Source: an uncultured Paracoccaceae bacterium
GTDB lineage: Bacteria; Pseudomonadota; Alphaproteobacteria; Rhodobacterales; Rhodobacteraceae
Direction: 5' to 3'
DNA length: 64,000 bases
NCBI GenBank assembly: GCA_947501355.1
Contig: CANMVA010000001.1
Span: forward strand, 434,001 to 498,000
Position numbers and translations under genes: made by a program. This document shows positions 43,649 to 53,452 of the stretch, one piece after another. The notes below the pieces were generated by a model. It made no database searches, was not told the origin of the DNA, and saw nothing but the letters and a program-made list of their open reading frames with translations. Every line of letters begins with the position of its first letter. The first letter of the stretch is position 1.

Positions 43649-45331
43649 TTATGCAGCGGAGGCTTGCGCCCAGACCTGCCCCTCATAGGCGCGCAAGACC
43701 GTGCGCGCGGTGGGGCCGAAGGTTGCAGGCATTGCACGCAGCTCTGGGAAAAGCTCAAACACTTCCGAGCGGCTTTCGTTGCTGAACGCATCCAGCGCCT
43801 GCTCTCCGGGAAAGAGGCTTTCCGTGGGGGTGTCATCGGCCAGTACGATCTCATGCTCGTCAAAGAGCAGGTGCATATAGGTGACTGCTGCAGCGCCGTG
43901 GTCAATCAGAACCGTGCTGTGGTTCACAAGAGATTTGGCGGGGGCCAAGGCCTCTTCCATGCCGAAAAGAAGCTGGGTTTGCGTATCGCCCAGCAGCATA
44001 CGGTGTTGCGGAGAGACGCGCATATCGCGCGCAGGGCTGCCGGGGCCAAAAGCGTCTTTGCGGATCAGAACCGGGCGCAGATGCGGGTTGTATTCATGCA
44101 GATCGACAGTTTGCGCGCCGATCCAGCGCAAGGGCTTCGGCCCGCCATCACGGGTCAGCACCAGATCGCCCACTACCAACGTCTCAATCGCGCGCGGCCC
44201 GTAAGGCGTGTCGATCAGAGTGCCTGGGGTAAAGCAGGGCGCCTGGGTGTCGTAAGTGACGAAGGCACTGTCTGTGTTCCCGTCGGGATCGGACACCGTG
44301 TAGCTGAAGCTGGACAGCCCTTCGGTGCCGCCAGACGTGTTCACGATATCGATTGTGCCATCGGCCAGAAGCGTGACCGTGTCACCATTGTTCAGCGTGA
44401 TCGGAGAGCCGACCGTGGCGGTTTGCCCGTTGATCTGGGTGATCGTGAGGGTCTGGCCGTCCGGCTCTGTGTCATTGGCAAGAATATCGACATTGCGCGG
44501 GTTGGTGCCCCAGGTTTGAAAGCCGCTGTCATCGGTGGCGATCGGGTCCGGGTCCATCCCCGCGGTCGCACTGTTGGAGGCAATCACCAGCGCGGAATCA
44601 TAGGCCGCGTCACCTTTGTCGGCGATGCCGATCTTGAGCGTCTGGGCCACACCCGGAGTGACCGGAATATCGAGCGAGAGGGTGACGGTGAAACCGTCCA
44701 TCTCGGTGTCGAACGCGCCGTTCGTGTTGTCAATATAGAGGTTCGGGTTCGAGCTGTCGAAGGTCCCGTTGCCGGGGTTCGGGTCATTGTTCTGGTTGCC
44801 GAATTGCGGGTTGTTCGCCGCGGCATTGTTGATCGAGTTCACCGAGATATCGCCGTTGCCGACACTGATCGGCACCTGCACGCCGTCGATCATGATCAAA
44901 GCGACATCGTTGAAGTTGGAATAAACGTATTCGTTATATTCCTCGGAGTAGAAGCGAAACTCGATGTTGAGCGAGGTCTGACCCGGCAGCGGTGTGAAGT
45001 TCACCTCAAGGAAGGCCGCGTCGAACGTAGACCCGCCTGCGGCCGCGTTGAAATCCGCGTCGTTGTTCACGCCGCTTGTGTTGGATCCGGTGCCACCGCC
45101 TTGGTTATTGGCCCCCGTTGCGTTGCCAAAATCGCTGACATCGCCGGTCGACAGGATCACACCGCTGTCTGACGGCAGCACGTTGGGATTGGTCGTGTTC
45201 CCGTTGCTATAGGTGCCCGACGAGTCGTTGTCGCCCGAATAGGCCGCGGAATTGATGGTGAACCCGGTGCCGAAAATCTCGGCCGCCATGGCGAGTGCAT
45301 TGGCGGAGGTATTTGCGTTTAAAGCGGTCAT
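43649..45331 (-). CDS. Large secreted-type protein with choice-of-anchor L-like N-terminus and Hint domain
   Basis: The 560-residue protein has an N-terminal region rich in Asn, Asp, Gly and Thr (YSGDNDSSGTYSNG, VILSTGDVSDFGNATG, EVNFTPLPGQTSLNIEFRFY) that resembles choice-of-anchor L proteins. A cadherin/Ig-like segment follows (FQTWGTNPRNVDILANDTEP). From residue about 370 there is a Hint (Hedgehog/intein) module: APCFTPGTLIDTPYGPRAIE, then VVGDLVLTRDGGPKPLRWIG. Rhodobacterales have many Hint_2-type proteins, secreted by type I systems; no classical signal peptide is seen. Hint modules can self-cleave or ligate, with Cys first here (CFTPGTL). The role is unknown. Confidence 0.82.
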   Translation of the reverse strand: MTALNANTSANALAMAAEIFGTGFTINSAAYSGDNDSSGTYSNGNTTNPNVLPSDSGVILSTGDVSDFGNATGANNQGGGTGSNTSGVNNDADFNAAAGGSTFDAAFLEVNFTPLPGQTSLNIEFRFYSEEYNEYVYSNFNDVALIMIDGVQVPISVGNGDISVNSINNAAANNPQFGNQNNDPNPGNGTFDSSNPNLYIDNTNGAFDTEMDGFTVTLSLDIPVTPGVAQTLKIGIADKGDAAYDSALVIASNSATAGMDPDPIATDDSGFQTWGTNPRNVDILANDTEPDGQTLTITQINGQTATVGSPITLNNGDTVTLLADGTIDIVNTSGGTEGLSSFSYTVSDPDGNTDSAFVTYDTQAPCFTPGTLIDTPYGPRAIETLVVGDLVLTRDGGPKPLRWIGAQTVDLHEYNPHLRPVLIRKDAFGPGSPARDMRVSPQHRMLLGDTQTQLLFGMEEALAPAKSLVNHSTVLIDHGAAAVTYMHLLFDEHEIVLADDTPTESLFPGEQALDAFSNESRSEVFELFPELRAMPATFGPTARTVLRAYEGQVWAQASAA

Positions 45332-45485
45332 AGGAAGCCCCTTCCCAGTCATAGTTAACGGGGCCTTTGTCGCGACTCAGTCAGGCAGGGGTTAGACCGG
45401 GGCAGGGTATCTTCACGTCGGAAATGTGGCGAAGAGTTGTGTTAAATTGTTTATTTTGAATGAGATGCAACTTCAGGATGCAGAA

Positions 45486-45511
45486 AAGGCCAGCCTTTGC
45501 GGACTGGCCTT
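45486..45511 (-). terminator. Rho-independent terminator of the aminotransferase gene
   Basis: Read on the minus strand, AAGGCCAG-loop-CTGGCCTT is followed by TTTTCTGC. It lies 24 bases past the stop of the branched-chain aminotransferase gene. Confidence 0.8.
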
Positions 45512-45534
45512 GAGCGTTGATTATGGGGTGGCTT

Positions 45535-46404
45535 TTAACTCCGCACGAGCGTCTCATAGCTTTGCGCCACATCCCGCGTCAGGCTGCCAACCTCGAAGTT
45601 GTAGTCGCCGATTGTGCCCACGGGCGTGACCTCGGCGGCGGTGCCGGTGAGCCAACATTGCTCGAATCCTTCAAGCTCACCGGGTTCGATGTGGCGCTCG
45701 TGGACCTTGATCTGGCGGTCTTGCAACATGCCGATGACGGTTTGGCGGGTGATGCCGTTGAGGAAGCAATCGGGCTTGGGGGTGTGGACCTCCCCATCCT
45801 TGACGAAGAAGATGTTGGCGCCGGTCGCCTCGGCGACGTAGCCGCGATAGTCGAACATCATGGCGTCAGAGCAGCCTTTGGCCTCCGCTGCGTGTTTGGA
45901 CATGGTGCAGATCATGTAGAGGCCAGCCGCCTTGGCGTGGCACGGGATGGTTTCGGGGCTGGGGCGCTTCCATTGGGAGATGTCGAGCTTGGCGCCCTTC
46001 ATCTTGGCGTCGCCGTAATAGGCCCCCCATTCCCACGCCGCGATGGCCATGCGGACGGGGTTCTTGGCGGAGGCGACGCCCATGTCTTCGCCCGCGCCGC
46101 GCCATGCGATGGCGCGCACATAGGCGTCTTGCAGGCCGGAGGTTTTGAGGACCTGCTCTTTGGCGGCTTCGATCTCTTCCACGGTATAGGGGATCTCGAA
46201 GTCGATATATTCGGCGGATTTCTTGAGGCGTTCAGAGTGCTTCACGGATTCGAAAATCTTGCCGTTATACGCGCGCTCACCTTCAAACACGGAGGAGGCA
46301 TAATGCATCGCATGGGTCAGAATATGGACATTGGCCTCGCGCCAATTCACCATTTTGCCGTCCATCCAGATCATTCCGTCGCGGTCGTCATATGCACCGG
46401 CCAT
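45535..46404 (-). CDS. ilvE: Branched-chain amino acid aminotransferase
   Basis: The 289-residue protein is a fold-type IV PLP enzyme. It begins AGAYDDRDGMIWMDGKMVNW, followed by HAMHYASSVFEGERAYNGKI, and the PLP lysine is probably Lys158 in HAKAAGLYMICT. Further on come EATGANIFFVKDGEVHTP and CFLNGITRQTVIGML. It transfers the amino group between glutamate and 2-keto acids of Val, Leu and Ile. The ATG at 46404 follows GGAAGGACCAAGGCA. A longer start at 46473 (MSDADVVGE) is possible but has no good ribosome site and adds an unconserved tail. Confidence 0.92.
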   Translation of the reverse strand: MAGAYDDRDGMIWMDGKMVNWREANVHILTHAMHYASSVFEGERAYNGKIFESVKHSERLKKSAEYIDFEIPYTVEEIEAAKEQVLKTSGLQDAYVRAIAWRGAGEDMGVASAKNPVRMAIAAWEWGAYYGDAKMKGAKLDISQWKRPSPETIPCHAKAAGLYMICTMSKHAAEAKGCSDAMMFDYRGYVAEATGANIFFVKDGEVHTPKPDCFLNGITRQTVIGMLQDRQIKVHERHIEPGELEGFEQCWLTGTAAEVTPVGTIGDYNFEVGSLTRDVAQSYETLVRS

Positions 46405-46581
46405 TGCCTTGGTCCTTCCAGTTTCGCCCGTTGGCTTTTCGATTATTTCACCAACTACGTCCGCATCGGACATAATGTTGCGTAAAAACTGCAAATCGCT
46501 ACCAATTGATTCTTGGAATGTCAACAAGGCTGACTTAAAACGGAGGCAGGTTGAGGAAAAAGAAGGCAGAGTGAGATCGGT

Positions 46582-47088
46582 ATGGCAGACCAAAGCGCGC
46601 CGCCAAGCAGTGAAAGCCTTCTGTTTCTGACAGACGAGCAACTGCGCAAAGGGATCGAGGCGATGTTTTTCGCCTATCGCGGCTTCACGGCTGATCCGGA
46701 TCGCATTCTGGAAGAGCGTGGATATGGGCGCGCCCATCACCGCGCGGTGCATTTCATTCACCGCTCGCCCGGAACGACGGTGAATAACCTGCTGTCGATC
46801 CTCGGGGTGACCAAACAGTCCCTAAATCGGGTTTTGCGGACCTTGATCGAGGACGGTTTGGTTGAAAGCAAGGTCGGAACGAAGGACAAGCGAGAGCGTC
46901 ATCTGACATTGACTGACAGAGGCCGCGAGCTGGAACGCGCGCTCAGCGACGCGCAGCGCAACCGGATGCGAGACGCCTATCGCAAGGCGGGTCCGGAAGC
47001 GGTACAAGGGTTCCGACAGGTGCTTGTGGCCATGATGGATGGCGACATGCGGCGCCACTATCTTGCGCTGAAGGATGCAGGCCAATGA
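46582..47088 (+). CDS. petP: MarR family regulator, PetP type
   Basis: The 168-residue protein has a winged helix with RAVHFIHRSPGTTVNNLLSI and GVTKQSLNRVLRTLIEDGLV, followed by the wing (KDKRERHLTLTDRGREL). It overlaps the next gene by ATGA. In Rhodobacter capsulatus a MarR-like PetP is encoded right before PetR, upstream of the cytochrome bc1 genes, so the identity is supported by neighbour. Ligand and targets are unclear. Confidence 0.85.
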   Translation: MADQSAPPSSESLLFLTDEQLRKGIEAMFFAYRGFTADPDRILEERGYGRAHHRAVHFIHRSPGTTVNNLLSILGVTKQSLNRVLRTLIEDGLVESKVGTKDKRERHLTLTDRGRELERALSDAQRNRMRDAYRKAGPEAVQGFRQVLVAMMDGDMRRHYLALKDAGQ

Positions 47089-47786
47089 TCGAAATTGATG
47101 CACATCTGTTGATCGTCGATGATGATGAACGCATCCGGGGGTTGCTCCAGAAGTTTCTGATGCGCAGCGGGTTCATGGTGTCGGCGGCGCGGGACGCTGC
47201 TCATGCGCGGCGTCTGTTAGAAGGTCTTGAGTTCGACATGATCGTGCTGGACGTGATGATGCCGGGCGAGGATGGGATCAGCCTGACGAAGGCGATCCGC
47301 GAGGACCTTGCGACGCCGATCCTGCTTTTGACAGCTAAGGGCGAGACCGAAGACCGGATCGTGGGGCTTGAAGCGGGCGCAGATGATTATCTGGCCAAGC
47401 CGTTTGAGCCGAAGGAATTGCTGTTGCGGATCAATGCGATCTTGCGGCGTGTGCCTGCATCGGAAGATGCGTTGACAACGCCCAAAGTGCTTCATCTGGG
47501 GCCGGTGCGCTACGACACCGAGCGCGGCGAGATGTGGGAAGGCGAAAGCCTCGTTCGCCTGACCGCAACGGAGGCGCAGTTGATGCGCATCTTCTCCAGC
47601 TGTCCGGGTGAGCCGGTGAGCCGCACGCGGCTGGTCGAGGATCTGGGCCGTGATGGTGGTCAGGCGCAAGAGCGGGCTGTGGATGTGCAGATCACCCGTC
47701 TGCGGCGCAAGATCGAGGCGGACCCGAAACAGCCGCGCTACCTTCAGACGGTGCGCGGTTCGGGCTATATGCTGGCACCCGATTGA
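47085..47786 (+). CDS. petR: OmpR-type response regulator PetR
   Basis: The 233-residue protein has a receiver (VDDDERIRGLL, Asp in MIVLDVMMPGEDGISL, LAKPFEPKELL) and an OmpR winged helix (LTATEAQLMRIFSSCPGEPV, VDVQITRLRRKIEADPKQPR, TVRGSGYMLAP). It overlaps petP by four bases. In relatives petR is involved in control of bc1 formation and appears essential. No kinase gene is adjacent, so the sensor must lie elsewhere. Confidence 0.87.
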   Translation: MIEIDAHLLIVDDDERIRGLLQKFLMRSGFMVSAARDAAHARRLLEGLEFDMIVLDVMMPGEDGISLTKAIREDLATPILLLTAKGETEDRIVGLEAGADDYLAKPFEPKELLLRINAILRRVPASEDALTTPKVLHLGPVRYDTERGEMWEGESLVRLTATEAQLMRIFSSCPGEPVSRTRLVEDLGRDGGQAQERAVDVQITRLRRKIEADPKQPRYLQTVRGSGYMLAPD

Positions 47787-47838
47787 ACCCGATCACAGGC
47801 GGCGCTATGGTCCCGGAGTCGGATTTCAGGAGCGCCCC

Positions 47839-48081
47839 ATGAGTGACACCCCCGTTACAGAGATGAGTTTCGAGCAGGCCATGGCCGAGCTGGAAAAAGT
47901 CGTGGGCCAGTTGGAAAGCGGTGACGTGCCTTTGGAGCAGTCGATCACCTTGTATGAGCGTGGCGCTGAGTTGAAAAAGCACTGCGAAGCCAAGCTGAAA
48001 TCGGCGGAAGAGAAGGTCGCCGCGATCACTCTGGGTGAAGGCGGACAGCCGACGGGGACAACGCCTGTCGAGGGCCTCTAA
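47839..48081 (+). CDS. xseB: Exodeoxyribonuclease VII small subunit
   Basis: The 80-residue protein contains SFEQAMAELEKVVGQLESGD and VPLEQSITLYERGAELKKHC, the helical hairpin of the ExoVII small subunit. It stabilises the large subunit (XseA, not in the window), which degrades single-stranded DNA. Start ATG 47839 after CAGGAGCGCCCC. It is followed three bases on by ispA, a typical alphaproteobacterial order. Confidence 0.93.
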   Translation: MSDTPVTEMSFEQAMAELEKVVGQLESGDVPLEQSITLYERGAELKKHCEAKLKSAEEKVAAITLGEGGQPTGTTPVEGL

Positions 48082-48084
48082 CCT

Positions 48085-48948
48085 TTGTTCAAGACAGTTC
48101 TGGAAGAAGCGGCGCAGGCCACGCAAAAGGCTTTGGACTCTGCCATGGCGGGGTATGGCGATCTGCCTGTCATTGAGGGCATGCGTTATGCGTGCAATGG
48201 CGGCAAGCGACTACGCGCGTTTCTGGTGATCGAGAGCGCGCGGTTGCATGATGTGCCGGATGCGGTGTCTGTGCAGGCGGCGGCGGCGATTGAGGCGCTA
48301 CATGCCTATTCGCTGGTGCATGACGATCTGCCTTGCATGGATGACGACGATCTGCGGCGCGGGCAGCCGACGGTTCATATAAAATGGGACGACGCAACGG
48401 CGGTTCTGGTCGGCGACGCGTTGCAGACCCTGGCTTTCGATTTGCTGGCCGGGATGGAGGCTGATGCGGATGTGCAGATCGCGCTGGTGGCCTCTCTTGC
48501 AAAGGCCAGTGGGGCGCAAGGCATGGTGCTTGGACAGGCGCAGGATATCGCTGCAGAGACGGCGCAGGTGCCGCTCACCCTTGAACAGATCATGGAGCTT
48601 CAGCGCAACAAGACAGGTGCGCTGATCCGCTGGTCGGCGGAGGCAGGTGCCCGGATGGGGCGTGCCGATATTGGCCCGATGCGCGCTTATGCGCAGGCGC
48701 TGGGCCTTGCCTTTCAGATCGCGGACGACATTTTGGATGTCGAGGGGGATGCGGAGACCGCAGGCAAACGGCTGCAAAAAGATGCAGATGCGGGAAAGGC
48801 CACATTCGTGTCTTTACTGGGTCTGAATGCTGCAAAATCGCGGGCGAAAGACCTTGTTGATGAGGCAGATGCGGCGTTAGCGCCCTATGGGGACAGGGCG
48901 GAAAACTTGCGAGCAGCGGCGCGCTTCGTTATCTCGCGGGATAAGTAA
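48085..48948 (+). CDS. ispA: Farnesyl diphosphate synthase (geranyltranstransferase)
   Basis: The 287-residue protein has the first Asp-rich motif in LVHDDLPCMDDDDLRRGQPT and the second in FQIADDILDVEGDAETAGKR. It condenses isopentenyl diphosphate units to C15. It starts at TTG 48085, three bases after xseB. Its substrate comes from the pathway started by the next gene, dxs. Confidence 0.93.
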   Translation: MFKTVLEEAAQATQKALDSAMAGYGDLPVIEGMRYACNGGKRLRAFLVIESARLHDVPDAVSVQAAAAIEALHAYSLVHDDLPCMDDDDLRRGQPTVHIKWDDATAVLVGDALQTLAFDLLAGMEADADVQIALVASLAKASGAQGMVLGQAQDIAAETAQVPLTLEQIMELQRNKTGALIRWSAEAGARMGRADIGPMRAYAQALGLAFQIADDILDVEGDAETAGKRLQKDADAGKATFVSLLGLNAAKSRAKDLVDEADAALAPYGDRAENLRAAARFVISRDK

Positions 48949-48972
48949 GTGTCAGCTTGAAGGGCCAGCACA

Positions 48973-50901
48973 ATGTCAGACAGACCGAACACTCCGTTGC
49001 TAAATAAAGTCCAAAGCCCTGCTGATCTAAAGGGTCTGTCGGACGCGCAATTGCGACAGGTGGCCGATGAATTGCGGGCGGAGACGATTTCGGCTGTCTC
49101 CGAGACCGGAGGGCATCTTGGCGCAGGGCTGGGCGTTGTCGAGATGACGGTGGCGATCCATGCGGTGTTTGATACGCCAAAGGATCGGCTGATCTGGGAT
49201 GTCAGCCATCAATGCTATCCGCACAAGATTCTGACCGGACGGCGCGACCGTATCCGGACCTTGCGCCAGAAGGATGGGCTTAGCGGTTTTACCAAGCGCT
49301 CCGAAAGCCCTTACGATCCGTTTGGCGCGGCGCATTCGAGCACGTCGATCTCTGCCGCTTTGGGCTTTGCCGTTGCCCGCGATCTGGGTGGCTCACCCGA
49401 GCATGGTCTGGGCGATGCGATTGCGGTGATCGGTGACGGTGCCATGAGCGCGGGCATGGCCTTTGAGGCGATGAACAACGCAGGCCATCTGGACAAGCGC
49501 CTGATCGTGATCCTGAACGACAACGAGATGAGCATCGCGCCGCCGGTGGGGGCGATGTCGTCTTATCTGTCGCGGCTTTACGCCGGGGCTCCATTTCAGG
49601 AGTTCAAGGCTGCCGCAAAGGGCGCGATCAGCCTTTTGCCGCCACCGTTTCAGGAAGGCGCGCAGCGGGCCAAGGACTTGCTGAAAGGCATGACCATTGG
49701 CGGGACGCTCTTTGAGGAGCTTGGGTTTTCCTATGTTGGGCCGATTGACGGGCACGACATGGATCAGTTGTTGGCTGTTCTGCGCACCGTAAAGGCGCGC
49801 GCGGATAAACCGATTCTGATCCATGCGATTACGACCAAGGGCAAGGGCTATGCACCTGCCGAGGGGGCGGATGACAAAGGGCATGGGGTTGCAAAGTTCG
49901 ACGTGGTGACGGGCGCGCAGAAGAAAGCGCCCTCAAACGCGCCGAGCTACACCAAGGTCTTCGCTGAGGCCTTGATCAAGGAAGCCGAGAAGGACAGCCG
50001 GATTTGCGCGGTGACGGCCGCGATGCCGGACGGCACAGGGCTCAAGCAGTTTTCTGAACGCTATGCCTCGCGCACCTTTGACGTCGGGATTGCCGAGCAG
50101 CATGGGGTGACCTTCTGCGCAGGTCTTGCGGCGGGCGGTATGAAGCCCTTTTGTGCGATGTATTCGACCTTCTTGCAGCGCGGTTACGATCAGATCGTCC
50201 ATGACGTGGCCTTGCAGCGCCTGCCGGTCCGCTTTGCGATTGACCGCGCTGGGTTGGTCGGGGCCGATGGTGCGACCCATGCGGGGGCGTTTGATGTGGC
50301 CTATCTGGCGAACCTTCCGGGGTTTGTCGTGATGGCGGCCGCGGATGAGGCGGAGCTGGTGCGTATGGTTGCGACGGCGGCGGCTTATGACGAGGGGCCA
50401 AGTGCATTCCGGTTCCCGCGCGGTGAAGGGGTTGGCGTTGTGATCCCTGAGGATGCGGAGCCGCTCGAGATCGGCAAAGGTCGCATGATTGCTGAAGGCA
50501 AGCGCGTGGCGATCCTGTCGTTCGGGACGCGGCTGCAAGAGGTGCAGAAGGCGGCGGAGAACCTAGCCGCGAAAGGTATTACGCCGACAATTGCGGATGC
50601 GCGGTTTGCAAAGCCTTTGGATCGGGATTTGATCCTGAAACTAGCCGCTGAGCATGAGGCGCTGATCACGATTGAAGAAGGCGCGATTGGCGGGTTTGGG
50701 AGCCATGTGTCTCAGCTTTTGTCCGACGAAGGTGTCTTCGATCATGGGCTCAAATTCCGCTCAATGGTGCTGCCGGACATCTTTATCGACCAAGCCAGCC
50801 CGCGCGATATGTATGAGGTCGCGGCGCTGAATAGCGAGCATATCGAGGCGAAAGTGCTGGATGTGCTTGGCGTCGTCTCGCTGGAGAGCAAGCGCGCTTA
50901 A
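48973..50901 (+). CDS. dxs: 1-deoxy-D-xylulose-5-phosphate synthase
   Basis: The 642-residue thiamine-diphosphate enzyme has the family [20 protein letters not shown] motif (cofactor GDG), a [20 protein letters not shown] start and a transketolase second domain with [20 protein letters not shown]. It joins pyruvate and glyceraldehyde 3-phosphate in the first step of the MEP isoprenoid pathway. It forms an operon with xseB and ispA. Its need for thiamine makes the nearby thiBPQ importer relevant. Confidence 0.96.
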   Translation: MSDRPNTPLLNKVQSPADLKGLSDAQLRQVADELRAETISAVSETGGHLGAGLGVVEMTVAIHAVFDTPKDRLIWDVSHQCYPHKILTGRRDRIRTLRQKDGLSGFTKRSESPYDPFGAAHSSTSISAALGFAVARDLGGSPEHGLGDAIAVIGDGAMSAGMAFEAMNNAGHLDKRLIVILNDNEMSIAPPVGAMSSYLSRLYAGAPFQEFKAAAKGAISLLPPPFQEGAQRAKDLLKGMTIGGTLFEELGFSYVGPIDGHDMDQLLAVLRTVKARADKPILIHAITTKGKGYAPAEGADDKGHGVAKFDVVTGAQKKAPSNAPSYTKVFAEALIKEAEKDSRICAVTAAMPDGTGLKQFSERYASRTFDVGIAEQHGVTFCAGLAAGGMKPFCAMYSTFLQRGYDQIVHDVALQRLPVRFAIDRAGLVGADGATHAGAFDVAYLANLPGFVVMAAADEAELVRMVATAAAYDEGPSAFRFPRGEGVGVVIPEDAEPLEIGKGRMIAEGKRVAILSFGTRLQEVQKAAENLAAKGITPTIADARFAKPLDRDLILKLAAEHEALITIEEGAIGGFGSHVSQLLSDEGVFDHGLKFRSMVLPDIFIDQASPRDMYEVAALNSEHIEAKVLDVLGVVSLESKRA

Positions 50902-51752
50902 CTTTCGGCTTTGAGCAGCGCCTCAAGGCCCGTCCGGTAATCTGGATAGATCAGTTTCACGCCCAGCTCATCCTTGACGCGAGCGTTCGAGACCTTCTTG
51001 GATTCTGCATAGAAACTGCGGGCCATGGGGCTCATGTCGGCATCTTCAAACGCGACCGCTTCCGGCACGGGCAGGCCCAAAAGCTCTGCCGCGTAGGCGA
51101 TGACGTCTTGCGGCGGGGCCGGGTCATCGTCGCAGACATTGTAAGCAGCACCTGGGTTCGGCTTGTCGATGGAGGCATGCAAGATCTGGGCGATATCCTC
51201 TACATGGGTGCGGCTGAAGACCTGGCCTTCCTTGATGATGCGCCGGGCGGTGCCGTTGCGCACTTTGCTGAACGGGCCGCGACCCGGGCCGTAGATGCCA
51301 GCGAGGCGGAAGATATGCAGGGGCAGGTCAGGGATGGCTTTCCACTGCGCTTCTGCCTCGACACGTAATTGCCCACGCTTTGTGGCGGGCGTGAGCGGGG
51401 CCGTTTCATCAACCCATCCACCGTTGTGATCGCCATAGACGCCGGTCGTTGAAAGATAGCCCGCCCATTCCAATTCAGGAGCTTTCGAGGCGATTTCGTC
51501 TTTAAGTTGGCCCAAAACAGGGTCGCCGTTCTCATCGGGTCCGGCAGAGATCAGCAGATGCGTCGCGCGGGCCAGCGCATCGGTCACGTCGCTACCCGGC
51601 CAGATCAACGGCTCGACCCCTTCTTTGCGCAAGGCCTCTGCTTTGTCGGCGGACCGCGTGGTGCCGATGACGGTCCAGCCTAAGGGCAACAGGCGTCGGG
51701 TCAGTGCGCGCGCGGAATAGCCGTGGCCGAAAGAGAGAAGTGTCTTGCTCAT
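50898..51752 (-). CDS. NAD(P)-dependent epimerase/dehydratase-like protein (YeeZ type)
   Basis: The 284-residue protein begins [20 protein letters not shown], the dinucleotide-binding loop, and has [19 protein letters not shown] as active-site region and [13 protein letters not shown]. The rest fits the atypical SDR branch whose members work on nucleotide-sugars or are of unknown function. The start ATG at 51750-51752 removes an unconserved upstream stretch. It converges with dxs with a four-base overlap. Confidence 0.86.
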   Translation of the reverse strand: MSKTLLSFGHGYSARALTRRLLPLGWTVIGTTRSADKAEALRKEGVEPLIWPGSDVTDALARATHLLISAGPDENGDPVLGQLKDEIASKAPELEWAGYLSTTGVYGDHNGGWVDETAPLTPATKRGQLRVEAEAQWKAIPDLPLHIFRLAGIYGPGRGPFSKVRNGTARRIIKEGQVFSRTHVEDIAQILHASIDKPNPGAAYNVCDDDPAPPQDVIAYAAELLGLPVPEAVAFEDADMSPMARSFYAESKKVSNARVKDELGVKLIYPDYRTGLEALLKAES

Positions 51753-51846
51753 GCGCCAAGTGATGCCGATTGACGCCAAGGCGCGCAAGCAATTCGCTTG
51801 AAGGGACGCGCGGTTGAGTGCAGGTTTGCGCCAAAAGGAGCATTCC

Positions 51847-53322
51847 GTGACACCAGCGATCACCATTGAGACCCCACCGCATCAAGAACACGCGGCCTTC
51901 ACGGGTGCGGGTGCTGCTGTCGAAAAGCTGATTGCCCTTTATCAAGAGGCGACGTCTTTCCTTCAGCAGAGGTTTGGTGAGGCTCTAGCCGGGAACACGC
52001 CCGAAGGGCGTATCCGCGCCTTCTATCCCGAGATCAGGATTTCAACGTCGACCTTTGCGCAAGTCGACAGCCGTTTGTCTTTTGGTCATGTCGCGCAACC
52101 GGGCGAGTATGTCACGACAATCACGCGGCCGGACTTGTTTGAGAACTACCTCAAACAGCAGATCGGTTTGCTGCTGCATAATCATAAGGTGGCCATTCTG
52201 ATCGGGCCTTCTGCGACGCCCATCCCCATCCATTTCGCAGTGGCGGGGGACGCAGCTTTGAATGTACCGCAGGATGGTGTGTTGAATTTCACCATGCGTG
52301 ATGTGTTCGATGTGCCGGACCTGAGCACGACGAATGATGACATCGTGAATGGCACAGAGTTTCGATACGAAGACGGTGCGCATCCGTTGGCGGCGTTCAC
52401 GGCGCAGCGCATTGATTACTCGCTTGCGCGGCTGTCCCATTATACCGCCACGGCGGCAGAGCATTTTCAGAACCATGTGCTTTTCACGAACTACCAGTTC
52501 TACGTCGAAGAGTTTGAAGGGTTCGCGCGGCAGATGCTGGACGATCCGGAGAGCGGCTATACGAGCTTTGTCGGACCCGGCAATGTCGAGATTACCGATG
52601 GCGCGGGTGAGATGGCGGTGCCTGCGAAGCTGCCCCAGATGCCGACCTATCATTTGAAGCGGGAAGGTCAGGGCGGGATCACGCTGGTCAATATCGGCGT
52701 CGGCCCGTCGAACGCGAAAACCGCGACGGATCACATTGCGGTTTTGCGGCCTCATGCCTGGCTGATGGTCGGGCATTGTGCTGGCTTGCGGAACTCTCAA
52801 AGTCTTGGAGATTTCGTGCTGGCCCATGCTTACTTGCGCGAAGATCACGTTCTGGATGACGACCTGCCGGTCTGGGTGCCGATCCCGGCGCTGGCCGAGA
52901 TTCAGATCGCCTTGGAACAAGCGGTGGCTCAGGTCACTCAGCTGGAAGGGTTTGAGCTGAAGCGGATTATGCGGACGGGCACGGTGGCCACGATTGATAA
53001 CCGCAATTGGGAGCTGCGCGATCAATCCGGCCCGGTGCACCGGCTGTCGCAAAGCCGCGCCGTCGCGCTGGATATGGAAAGCGCCACGATTGCCGCGAAC
53101 GGGTTCCGGTTCCGGGTGCCTTATGGGACGCTGCTTTGCGTCTCGGATAAGCCGCTGCATGGCGAGTTGAAGCTGCCTGGCATGGCGTCGGACTTCTATA
53201 AAACGCAGGTTTCAAGACATCTGATGATCGGAATCCGGGCGATGGAGCATCTGCGTGAAATGCCCCTTGAGCGCATCCATTCGCGGAAATTGCGCAGTTT
53301 CGAGGAAACAGCCTTCCTCTGA
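51847..53322 (+). CDS. amn: AMP nucleosidase
   Basis: The 491-residue protein (E. coli Amn has 484) begins with TPAITIETPP, has FYPEIRISTSTFAQVDSRLS and GEYVTTITRPDLFENYLKQQ in the N-domain, and a C-domain of the nucleoside phosphorylase type (VNIGVGPSNAKTATDHIAVL, MVGHCAGLRNSQSLGDFVLA, ALDMESATIAANGFRFRVPY). It cleaves AMP to adenine and ribose 5-phosphate. The GTG at 51847 follows AAAAGGAGCATTCC. Confidence 0.94.
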   Translation: MTPAITIETPPHQEHAAFTGAGAAVEKLIALYQEATSFLQQRFGEALAGNTPEGRIRAFYPEIRISTSTFAQVDSRLSFGHVAQPGEYVTTITRPDLFENYLKQQIGLLLHNHKVAILIGPSATPIPIHFAVAGDAALNVPQDGVLNFTMRDVFDVPDLSTTNDDIVNGTEFRYEDGAHPLAAFTAQRIDYSLARLSHYTATAAEHFQNHVLFTNYQFYVEEFEGFARQMLDDPESGYTSFVGPGNVEITDGAGEMAVPAKLPQMPTYHLKREGQGGITLVNIGVGPSNAKTATDHIAVLRPHAWLMVGHCAGLRNSQSLGDFVLAHAYLREDHVLDDDLPVWVPIPALAEIQIALEQAVAQVTQLEGFELKRIMRTGTVATIDNRNWELRDQSGPVHRLSQSRAVALDMESATIAANGFRFRVPYGTLLCVSDKPLHGELKLPGMASDFYKTQVSRHLMIGIRAMEHLREMPLERIHSRKLRSFEETAFL

Positions 53323-53348
53323 GCCGTCAAAAACGCACAAAATGCGCT

Positions 53349-53429
53349 ATTTTATAGGGAAATATGCACCTAAGCGTTGTGTGCACCCCCAAGATACGGT
53401 TTAGTGACTGCGATAACGCCCTATAAAAT
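53349..53429. promoter_or_regulatory. Widely spaced inverted repeat upstream of the HU gene
   Basis: The 11-bp arms ATTTTATAGGG (53349-53359) and CCCTATAAAAT (53419-53429) are perfect complements separated by 59 bases. The right arm is 24 bases before the HU start. It could be a pair of operator half sites or mark a promoter (TATAAAAT). The function is inferred. Confidence 0.4.
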
Positions 53430-53452
53430 GGGCAATCGTGAGGAGACATACG

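Noticed and set aside
43664-45172. A 500-codon open frame on the plus strand opposite the Hint protein gene
   Set aside because: It is a mirror of the GC-rich minus-strand gene, has no ribosome site and no family features.
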